Below, one piece after another: positions 1 to 4,356 of a stretch of DNA of 7,240 nt (the stretch's first letter is position 1; each line of letters starts with the position of its first letter). Source of the stretch: CAZXWK01 sp964644675 (GTDB lineage Bacteria > Actinomycetota > Coriobacteriia > Anaerosomatales > JAAXUF01). The notes under the pieces were generated by a model that worked only from the letters and a program-made list of their open reading frames with translations, did not search any database and was not told the origin of the DNA. The stretch lies in the NCBI GenBank assembly GCA_964644675.1, contig CAZXWK010000070.1, positions 1 to 7,240 of the forward strand, in the 5' to 3' direction. The translations under genes were made by a program, and so were the position numbers.

Positions 1-920
1 GTCTGCGAGCCCTTGCCCGGGTCGGGCATGTCGGGCACGTTGCGCATGCTCGCGCCCTGCGTGTACGTGGTGACCTCGCCGGCCGGGACGATCCACTGGT
101 GCGGCGTGCCGTCGCTGATCCACGGGGTCAGGCCGCCGTGGAGGTGGAGGTCGGCGCGGTTCTCGGTGTACATGCCGCCGTCAGGACCTTCGCCGGCGCC
201 CATGATCGAAGTGTCGACCGGGATGAACAGGTCGCCCGCATCGCCGGTGGGCAATTCGTTGGTGAACTTGATGCGGACCGGACGGTCCTTCTGGGCGACG
301 ATGATCGGACCGAGGTAGTGGATCGGGTCGGGCTCAAGCGTGTTGTGGCCGTCCTTGTCGGTGCCGTTGTTCGTCTGCACGTAGCCGCGCAGTGTCGTCG
401 GCGGCAGGTCCGTGTGCATCTTCTCGGTGTACTGACGGACCGAGATCTCGTAGTAGTCCGAACCCGGGTAGGTGATGGTATCGGGCTTCGCGACCGGGAT
501 GTACTGGCCCAGGTTGTTCGCATTCGACGATCCGAGACCGGGAAGCTCGTCGATGAACTTGCGGATGAGAGGGCTGTAGGCCCAGTTGGGGGTCGTCCCG
601 AAGTAGTCGGGGATACCGCCCGGGTGCGTGGTCGTCATCGCCGAGGCGCCGACCCTCTCCGCGCCCGCGGTATTGCTCGCCGCGATCGCTGCCAAGCCCT
701 GCATGAGCTTGAGTTTGGCCGCGGCAGCCTCGCGCTGCTCCTGCGTGACCGACCGATAGCTGTTGATCTTCGCGATCTTCGCCTTCACCGGATCGATCTC
801 GGCAGCCTTGTCCTTGGCGCTGCCGCCGAGCGCGAGCGCCGTCGACGCAAGCACGATCACCGCGACGATCGCGACGACCAGCGCCAGCCTTGGCAGATAG
901 CGCGGAACGCGTCCGTTCAT
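1..920 (-). CDS. Exported multicopper oxidase, N-terminal part (C-terminus beyond left edge)
   Basis: Reads leftward from ATG at 920-918 and stays open to the window edge, giving 306 residues. An AGGAGG ribosome site at 931-936 lies 10 nt before the start. Residues 1-31 form a Sec-type signal peptide (basic start, then a long A/V/L/I core, probable cleavage near STALA); no lipobox is seen. An alanine/lysine-rich segment (about 33-85) follows. Cupredoxin sequence then begins: LPGLGSSNANNLGQYIPVA (126-144), HYLGPIIVAQKDRPVRIKF (201-219), and the first type-2/type-3 copper motif HLHGG with H259 and H261, followed by TPWISDGTPHQW (265-276). From memory this pattern resembles the OmpB/OmpC-type multicopper proteins of Geobacter and related metal-cycling bacteria. 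Family knowledge: such enzymes oxidise metals or phenolics and reduce O2 in the periplasm or at the cell surface. The substrate here is unknown. The remaining copper ligands lie outside the window, so catalytic completeness cannot be judged. Confidence 0.9.
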   Translation of the reverse strand, partial: MNGRVPRYLPRLALVVAIVAVIVLASTALALGGSAKDKAAEIDPVKAKIAKINSYRSVTQEQREAAAAKLKLMQGLAAIAASNTAGAERVGASAMTTTHPGGIPDYFGTTPNWAYSPLIRKFIDELPGLGSSNANNLGQYIPVAKPDTITYPGSDYYEISVRQYTEKMHTDLPPTTLRGYVQTNNGTDKDGHNTLEPDPIHYLGPIIVAQKDRPVRIKFTNELPTGDAGDLFIPVDTSIMGAGEGPDGGMYTENRADLHLHGGLTPWISDGTPHQWIVPAGEVTTYTQGASMRNVPDMPDPGKGSQ

Positions 921-943
921 AGTGCGATGCCCTCCTTTGTGAA

Positions 944-959
944 CCCTGCACTCGCAGGG
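944..959 (-). promoter_or_regulatory. Hairpin in the multicopper oxidase 5' leader, next to its RBS
   Basis: CCCTGC (944-949) and GCAGGG (954-959) form a perfect 6-bp stem with a 4-nt loop. In the minus-strand transcript the stem ends about 7 nt before the AGGAGG ribosome site. It could affect translation or mRNA stability, but a short GC-rich stem can occur by chance. Confidence 0.3.
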
Positions 960-1004
960 GTCGGCCCACCCGCCGAGCGATTTGCTGCTACTTTCTGGCA
1001 GAAT

Positions 1005-1016
1005 TAGCACGTGCTA
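1005..1016. repeat. 12-bp perfect palindrome upstream of the multicopper oxidase gene
   Basis: TAGCACGTGCTA is fully self-complementary and sits 85 bp upstream of the oxidase start, in the AT-richest part of the intergenic region. The half-site AGCAC recurs 17 bp further on (1023-1027). It is a candidate operator. I could not recognise a convincing -35/-10 pair for the oxidase gene. Confidence 0.35.
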
Positions 1017-1062
1017 GGTCAGAGCACATGGCAGGAGTGTACCCGCCTCGACGGGCGCGACA

Positions 1063-1078
1063 CCGCGAGCGCTCGCGG
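1063..1078. repeat. 16-bp perfect palindrome between the lipoprotein and oxidase genes
   Basis: CCGCGAGCGCTCGCGG is fully self-complementary with no loop. It lies about 77 bp after the stop of the DUF7282-like lipoprotein and 143 bp before the oxidase start (all on the minus strand). It may be a stem of a GC-rich terminator or a protein-binding site. No T-tract follows on either strand, so intrinsic termination is uncertain. Confidence 0.35.
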
Positions 1079-1154
1079 CATCTGACCAACGGTACGATTG
1101 CGCCGATGGAGGGCGTGATTGTCCCCGAGCGGCCGCCAGTCGTCCCCAGGCGGG

Positions 1155-2063
1155 CTACCGGACGGTAAAGTCCTGGGAGACGATCACGCCGGCGCCGATG
1201 TACGGCTGGTCGGGCAGCGCCAAGGGGTCCGAGGGGTCGTATTCGAACCGGCCACCGACTCCCCGATCGGCGTGCACGGTGAGACGAAGTCTCTCCCCTG
1301 CGGTAACCGGCTCCTCGAGCGGGATTTCGACGCCTTGGAACTCACCCCGCGGCCGCAGCACCGCTCCGATCGATTCGCCGGGCAACCCGTCGACGAGGCG
1401 ACTGACCACGAGCCACGAGCTCTCGGGCAGGTAGACGTACTCGACGCGGACCGAATCCGGCTTGGCCGGCTGGTCCTTCACCATGACGAGTGCCGTGTTG
1501 GCCGCCACGTCCACGCCGAAGTCGTGGATTCTGAGCGGTATCTCGACCGGGGCTCCGTCGACGAAGACCTCTGCGTCGGGGTTCCTCCGAGCACTGCTCG
1601 GATCGAACTCGAAGACCCCTCGAACTCCACGGTCGACGTGAAGCGCGACGAAGGCGTTCAGACCATCCGCCGCACGCAGGCGCACGGTCACGTCCCGGCT
1701 CGTGCCAGCCGGTACCGCTTCCGTGCCCAGAACGCTGTAGGGCGGTCGTGCCGAGCGGACCACGATCCACCCATCGGCGGGCATGGTGACCTTCGATACG
1801 CGCACGCCCTCACGGCCGCTCCGCACGTCGCTTCTCGACAGCGTGGCGTTCTCGGACGCGGCAACCACTCCGGTGACCATGGTGTTCATGCCGCTGCCCG
1901 CCGAGCCGCCCTGCCGCGACGAGCCCATTCCGCCGCCCATTCCGCTCGAAGGCGGCGCGAACTCCGCGACAGCCGGCGGCGTCGCGACCTGCGGTTCGGC
2001 TGTGCAGCCGAGAAGCACGAGACACAACGGCAGCGTCAGCGCGATGAGAAGTCCCCTACGCAC
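1155..2063 (-). CDS. Lipoprotein with two tandem DUF7282-like domains
   Basis: 302 residues from GTG at 2063-2061. The frame is open upstream to 2300, but the GTG start gives an ideal lipoprotein signal (VRR, then LLIALTLPLCLVLLGC, acylated Cys20) and avoids overlap with the divergent gene. No strong Shine-Dalgarno is seen, only a weak GCGAG. After the Cys there is a P/A linker and a Gly/Met/Ser-rich low-complexity stretch (40-60). Two related beta-rich domains follow: about 87-178 and 205-300. They share VRVSKVTMPADGWIVV versus VRVEYVYLPESSWLVV, and LHVDRGVRGVFEFDP (141-155) versus VHADRGVGGRFEYDP (263-277). This pattern matches my memory of DUF7282, a family of unknown function found in exported proteins, notably in haloarchaea. 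It is likely anchored to the outer face of the membrane. The oxidase gene lies downstream on the same strand after 234 bp, so they may be functionally linked, though probably not tightly co-transcribed. Confidence 0.85.
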   Translation of the reverse strand: MRRGLLIALTLPLCLVLLGCTAEPQVATPPAVAEFAPPSSGMGGGMGSSRQGGSAGSGMNTMVTGVVAASENATLSRSDVRSGREGVRVSKVTMPADGWIVVRSARPPYSVLGTEAVPAGTSRDVTVRLRAADGLNAFVALHVDRGVRGVFEFDPSSARRNPDAEVFVDGAPVEIPLRIHDFGVDVAANTALVMVKDQPAKPDSVRVEYVYLPESSWLVVSRLVDGLPGESIGAVLRPRGEFQGVEIPLEEPVTAGERLRLTVHADRGVGGRFEYDPSDPLALPDQPYIGAGVIVSQDFTVR

Positions 2064-2066
2064 GAA

Positions 2067-2094
2067 GGATGCTCGCTTTCTGCGGGATGCTCGC
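2067..2094. repeat. 10-bp direct repeat at the lipoprotein translation start region
   Basis: GGATGCTCGC occurs at 2067-2076 and again at 2085-2094 (18-bp period). On the minus strand it reads GCGAGCATCC and lies immediately upstream of the GTG start of the DUF7282-like lipoprotein, covering its only candidate ribosome site. Confidence 0.4.
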
Positions 2095-2107
2095 CCGGCG
2101 GGCGAGC
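2089..2107. repeat. 8-bp inverted repeat with 3-nt loop in divergent promoter region
   Basis: GCTCGCCC (2089-2096) and GGGCGAGC (2100-2107) flank GGC. The dyad overlaps the second copy of the direct repeat. It would lie in the 5' leader of the minus-strand lipoprotein mRNA or act as an operator in the shared promoter region. Confidence 0.4.
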
Positions 2108-2128
2108 CGCGGTGGGCCCGAAGCGTAT

Positions 2129-2162
2129 GGTACCCCGCGGCTGCGTCGACCACGCGGGTACC
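2129..2162. promoter_or_regulatory. Inverted repeat (GGTACCC...GGGTACC) between divergent lipoprotein genes
   Basis: GGTACCC plus GCG after one unpaired C (2129-2139) is matched by CGCGGGTACC (2153-2162). The arms form a 10-bp match around a 13-nt centre that itself contains the palindrome GTCGAC (2145-2150). It is roughly midway between the two start codons and is a reasonable operator candidate for joint control. No clear -35/-10 elements were identified. Confidence 0.35.
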
Positions 2163-2206
2163 TACTCGGTGTGCGTACCGGGAAGACGCACGAGGGGGGA
2201 TGCACG

Positions 2207-2740
2207 ATGAAGTCAGGCTACCGTGTCGCGTCCGCGGTACTGTCGCTCGTTCTCGCCGGATCCGTGCTGGGGTGCGCCGCACGCCAAAGCGAGACGGCAC
2301 CGAAGCCGGCGGGCACGAGCACCGCAGAGCGGGCCGTCGACTACGCGAAGCTGCTCACCGTGGAGGACGCTGCACGAATCAGCGGGTACCCCGATGTCAG
2401 CGAGGAGGACCTCGGGATACGTCAGGGAGACTCGAAGTACCTGGTCATCTACGGCAGCCCCGAGGCACGCGAGTTCCTCTGGCTCCGCGCGGGCAAGGCC
2501 TCGATGTTCGACGAGCAGCGCAAGGTCGCTGACGGCGCCGAGAAGGACACCAGCGTGAAGGGCCTCGAGGCCTACACGTGGAGCGGCGAGAACATCGACA
2601 GCGGTGTCGCCCTGCGAAAGGACGGGACGACATACCTGATCTCGTCGAAGTGGAACGCCAAGACGGGCACGCTCCAGCCCTTGCTGACGCAGGATCAACT
2701 GATGCAGGCCGCCGAGACGGTCGCGGGACGACTCCCCTAG
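2207..2740 (+). CDS. Small lipoprotein of unknown function
   Basis: 177 residues from ATG 2207-2209, preceded by a G-rich ribosome site (GAGGGGGGA, 2192-2200). The frame is open further upstream, but this ATG is the one with a ribosome site and gives a clean type II signal peptide: MKSGYRVASAVLSLVLAGSV followed by LGC, acylated Cys23. A short S/T/P/A-rich tether (24-42) leads into a soluble domain starting YAKLLTVEDAARISGYPDV (46-64). The domain ends in the helical LTQDQLMQAAETVAGRLP. Only one further cysteine is absent and no metal or catalytic motif is visible. The LLTVEDAARISG start is reminiscent of small actinobacterial lipoproteins, but I cannot name a family. It is divergent from the DUF7282-like lipoprotein and converges with the stand-alone receiver gene. 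Confidence 0.85.
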   Translation: MKSGYRVASAVLSLVLAGSVLGCAARQSETAPKPAGTSTAERAVDYAKLLTVEDAARISGYPDVSEEDLGIRQGDSKYLVIYGSPEAREFLWLRAGKASMFDEQRKVADGAEKDTSVKGLEAYTWSGENIDSGVALRKDGTTYLISSKWNAKTGTLQPLLTQDQLMQAAETVAGRLP

Positions 2741-2760
2741 CGCCTGGGTGTCTCGGCCGG

Positions 2761-2784
2761 CCGCGGCCAGTGGACCAGCCGCGG
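2761..2784. terminator. Possible bidirectional GC-rich hairpin between convergent genes
   Basis: CCGCGGC (2761-2767) and GCCGCGG (2778-2784) pair as a 7-bp stem around a 10-nt loop. It lies between the stop of the small lipoprotein (2740, plus) and the stop of the receiver gene (2811, minus), where a shared terminator is expected. There is no T-tract on either side, so the call rests on position and dyad only. Confidence 0.4.
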
Positions 2785-2810
2785 CACCCGCCAGCGGCGG
2801 CGCGATCGGG

Positions 2811-3203
2811 CTAGGCCACGGCCTGGGCCGCGAGGTGCTCGCTGACCGAAGACAGGAGCACGTGTCCCGGGACGTTCTTCCTGATGTAGCCGTCCGCCCC
2901 GCACTTGGCCACGGTGTCGATCAGGAACGGCTCGGGCTCGGACGAGAACATCACGATGCGCAGGTTCTCGTTGATCACGTTGCGCTTGAGAATGGCGCAC
3001 AGGTCGTCGCCCTTGATCGAGGGCATGTTGTAGTCGAGCAGCACCAGGTCGGGCTCCTCGGTGCGGATGACGTTGGCGACGCCGGCCCACTGCTCGCACG
3101 TCACGACCTCGTAGCCCGCGTTCCTGAGGAGCTGGGCGGTCGCGGTCAGGATGAATGGCTCGTCGTCGACGAGCAGGATCTTGTGTGTCATCGCGGAATC
3201 CAT
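2811..3203 (-). CDS. Stand-alone CheY-like receiver domain protein
   Basis: 130 residues, a single response-regulator receiver with no output domain. The acidic pocket is D13/D14 (ILLVDDEP), the phospho-acceptor is D57 (LVLLDYNMP), the switch hydroxyl is S87 (IVMFSSEP), and the conserved lysine is K109 (GADGYIRKN). The usual proline after this lysine is Asn, and the usual Thr/Ser switch residue is Ser. It should be phosphorylated by a histidine kinase, possibly the nearby CheA, and act by protein contact. Start: M1 at 3203 and M5 at 3191 are both possible; GGGAG lies 12 nt before M1, so the choice is open. The gene is divergent from the NarL-type regulator and shares its intergenic region. 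It is not convincingly the motor-binding CheY, and no partner is visible. Confidence 0.92.
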   Translation of the reverse strand: MDSAMTHKILLVDDEPFILTATAQLLRNAGYEVVTCEQWAGVANVIRTEEPDLVLLDYNMPSIKGDDLCAILKRNVINENLRIVMFSSEPEPFLIDTVAKCGADGYIRKNVPGHVLLSSVSEHLAAQAVA

Positions 3204-3231
3204 AGCCTTTGCGTACTCCCATTAGTCCCTC

Positions 3232-3247
3232 GCGCACGATCGTGCGC
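3232..3247. promoter_or_regulatory. 16-bp perfect palindrome upstream of the receiver gene
   Basis: GCGCACGATCGTGCGC is fully self-complementary and begins 29 bp upstream of the receiver start, on the receiver side of the divergent intergenic region. It could be an operator repressing that gene or an mRNA leader stem. Confidence 0.45.
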
Positions 3248-3252
3248 CCCGT

Positions 3253-3280
3253 TACCTGTTCTGGTTTTCGGCATCAGGTA
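3253..3280. repeat. Spaced inverted repeat TACCTG-N16-CAGGTA
   Basis: TACCTG (3253-3258) and CAGGTA (3275-3280) have their half-site centres 22 bp apart, close to two helical turns. This spacing suits a dimeric DNA-binding protein. The arms are short, so chance occurrence is possible. Confidence 0.3.
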
Positions 3281-3285
3281 CCGTC

Positions 3286-3309
3286 GGGATACATCAGGGT
3301 ATCCCTGAT
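3286..3309. promoter_or_regulatory. Candidate operator 1 (ATCAGGG-TAT-CCCTGAT) with overlapping dyad
   Basis: ATCAGGG (3293-3299) and CCCTGAT (3303-3309) are perfect 7-bp arms around TAT. An overlapping dyad, GGGATAC (3286-3292) and GTATCCC (3299-3305), shares its right arm sequence. The site is centred about 102 bp before the NarL-type regulator start and 45 bp upstream of the candidate -10. A near copy lies upstream of cheA (4146-4162), matching at 13 of 17 positions. Confidence 0.5.
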
Positions 3310-3325
3310 TCCGTGGTCGGGAATC
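3307..3325. repeat. Inverted repeat GATTCC-N7-GGAATC next to operator 1
   Basis: GATTCC (3307-3312) and GGAATC (3320-3325) are 6-bp arms separated by 7 nt. It abuts operator 1 and would sit near -42 relative to a start site just downstream of the candidate -10, a position typical of activator binding. Confidence 0.3.
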
Positions 3326-3342
3326 GCCTTCCCCCGGTCCTC

Positions 3343-3351
3343 TGTCATACT
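3343..3351 (+). promoter_or_regulatory. Possible extended -10 promoter for the NarL-type regulator gene
   Basis: TGTCATACT fits TG-N plus a -10 hexamer with 4 of 6 matches to TATAAT. It lies about 50 bp before the regulator start codon. No good -35 is visible, which would suit an activator-dependent promoter with the dyads just upstream. Confidence 0.3.
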
Positions 3352-3402
3352 CCGAATCAGGTCGCAGGGGCGACCAGTCACCGAACGTGGAGACCAGACG
3401 CG

Positions 3403-4065
3403 ATGCCGATACGGGTCCTGCTTGCCGACGACCATAGACTGGTGCGCGACGGACTCTCCAGCATGCTCTCGCGCGAGATGGATATCGAGGTCGTCGGCGA
3501 GGCCGAGAACGGCCGGACGGCCGTCGCTCTCGCGCGCGACCTCATGCCTGACGTCGTTGTCATGGACATCACGATGCGCGGGCTCAACGGCATCGAGGCG
3601 ACCCGGCAGATCACGAGCGAGCTCAAGGGCGTGCGCGTCGTCGCCCTGTCGATGCACGCCGACCGTGGACACGTGGCCGAGATGCTCGCCGCCGGCGCGA
3701 CGGGCTACCTGCTCAAGGACGGGGACTTCGAGCAGCTGACCGAGGCGATCCGCGCCGCAGCCGAGGGCCGCACCTTCCTCGCGCCCAACGTCGCGGGAAT
3801 CGTCATCGAGGACTACGTGCGCCGTCTGGGCAGCCCGGGCGAGTCAGCCTCACCACAGACGCGGGCGCTCTCGGCACGCGAGCGTGAGGTCCTGCAGCTC
3901 ATCGCCGAGGGGCACTCCACCAAGGAGATCGCCGCCACACTTCACCTGAGCGTGAAGACGGTCGAGACGCACCGCCGCCAGATCATGGACAAGCTCGGCA
4001 TCTACAACATCGCCGGGCTGATCAAGTACGCGGTGCGCGAAGGCATGGCCACGCTCGACGACTGA
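3403..4065 (+). CDS. NarL/FixJ-family response regulator (receiver + LuxR-type HTH)
   Basis: 220 residues, the usual length for this family. The frame is open upstream to 3313, but ATG 3403 begins exactly at the receiver (MPIRVLLADDH) and has TGGAGA (3388-3393) at a 9-nt spacing. Receiver: D9/D10 acidic pocket, D55 phospho-acceptor (VVVMDITM), S83 switch residue, K105 (GYLLKDG). A linker of about 25 residues leads to the LuxR-type helix-turn-helix at about 156-215, with LSAREREVLQLIAEG (157-170) and the recognition helix LSVKTVETHRRQIMDKLGI (182-200). It should be a phosphorylation-switched transcription factor that binds dyad DNA as a dimer. No typical partner kinase of the HisKA_3 type is next to it; the closest histidine kinase is cheA on the same strand. 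Dyads upstream of this gene and of cheA are candidate targets. Confidence 0.94.
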   Translation: MPIRVLLADDHRLVRDGLSSMLSREMDIEVVGEAENGRTAVALARDLMPDVVVMDITMRGLNGIEATRQITSELKGVRVVALSMHADRGHVAEMLAAGATGYLLKDGDFEQLTEAIRAAAEGRTFLAPNVAGIVIEDYVRRLGSPGESASPQTRALSAREREVLQLIAEGHSTKEIAATLHLSVKTVETHRRQIMDKLGIYNIAGLIKYAVREGMATLDD

Positions 4066-4084
4066 CCGGGCCGCACGCCCGGTC
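4064..4084 (+). terminator. GC-rich hairpin at the end of the NarL-type regulator gene
   Basis: GACCGGGC (4064-4071) and GCCCGGTC (4077-4084) form a perfect 8-bp stem with loop CGCAC, overlapping the TGA stop. No T-tract follows. The position right at the stop favours a terminator or attenuator that separates this gene from cheA. Confidence 0.55.
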
Positions 4085-4145
4085 GCCTCCCCGCGCGCAT
4101 CACCCGGCGCCTCACTCGGCGTCGCGCCAATACCTGAGCCTGAGC

Positions 4146-4162
4146 ATCGGGAATTCCCTGAT
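4146..4162. promoter_or_regulatory. Candidate operator 2, upstream of cheA
   Basis: ATCGGGAATTCCCTGAT contains the perfect 10-bp palindrome GGGAATTCCC (4149-4158). Flanking CATC and GATG pair if one T is bulged. It matches operator 1 at 13 of 17 positions, with the right half TCCCTGAT identical. It sits in non-coding DNA between the regulator's terminator-like hairpin and the cheA start, about 114 bp before the small ORF and 191 bp before the GTG of cheA. Confidence 0.5.
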
Positions 4163-4275
4163 GTTCGCCGCGCGCCCTCCCGATACGGCACGACCCCACG
4201 ACGCGACGATGTTGCCCACGGGGTCACCGCTACCGACAGGTCAATCCGTCGGCCGCCACACGGGAGAAGAGCACG

Positions 4276-4356
4276 ATGCCGCAACTCGACACGAATACAG
4301 CGATGCGTCGGCACGCGTCACCGGACCGTTCCGCACGCGGAGCGTGGTCGGCGTGA
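4276..4356 (+). CDS. Possible 26-codon leader ORF overlapping the cheA start
   Basis: MPQLDTNTAMRRHASPDRSA begins the peptide, which ends RGAWSA before TGA at 4354-4356. A good ribosome site, GGGAG (4262-4266), lies 9 nt before the ATG. The stop overlaps the GTG start of cheA in a GTGA arrangement, the classic layout for translational coupling. The third-position G/C (18 of 26 codons) is lower than in the neighbouring genes, so it may be a regulatory leader rather than a conserved protein, or a chance ORF. It contains no recognisable domain. Confidence 0.35.
   Translation: MPQLDTNTAMRRHASPDRSARGAWSA

Noticed and set aside
99..1007. Long plus-strand ORF (302 codons) opposite the multicopper oxidase
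   Set aside because: It encodes Arg/Val/Asp-rich sequence with no domain, and the minus strand in this interval reads as a clear multicopper oxidase with signal peptide and RBS. It is an antisense shadow caused by high GC.
1119..2210. Long plus-strand ORF (363 codons) opposite the DUF7282-like lipoprotein
   Set aside because: The translation is Arg/His-rich low-quality sequence without RBS or motifs, while the minus strand has a lipobox and two recognisable repeated domains.
2064..2300. Extension of the minus-strand lipoprotein to ATG 2300
   Set aside because: It would overlap the start of the divergent lipoprotein by 94 bp and place about 80 Arg-rich residues ahead of a perfect lipoprotein signal peptide.
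3313..3402. Upstream extension of the NarL-type regulator to ATG 3313
   Set aside because: The 30 extra residues have no family counterpart, while ATG 3403 starts at the conserved receiver sequence and has a ribosome site.
4133..4145. Tandem CCTGAGCCTGAGC just before operator 2
   Set aside because: Only two copies of a 6-bp unit; too short to separate from chance.
4187..4201. CCGATAC upstream of cheA as a flagellar sigma-28 -10 element (GCCGATAA)
   Set aside because: It matches only in part and no TAAA-like -35 lies 15 bp upstream, so a sigma-28 promoter is not supported.
4161..4352. Upstream extension of cheA to ATG 4161 or ATG 4209
   Set aside because: Neither ATG has a ribosome site, the extra residues are Thr/Arg/His-rich and not like the rest of the protein, and ATG 4161 would overlap the candidate operator. 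GTG 4353 has GGAG at 10 nt.
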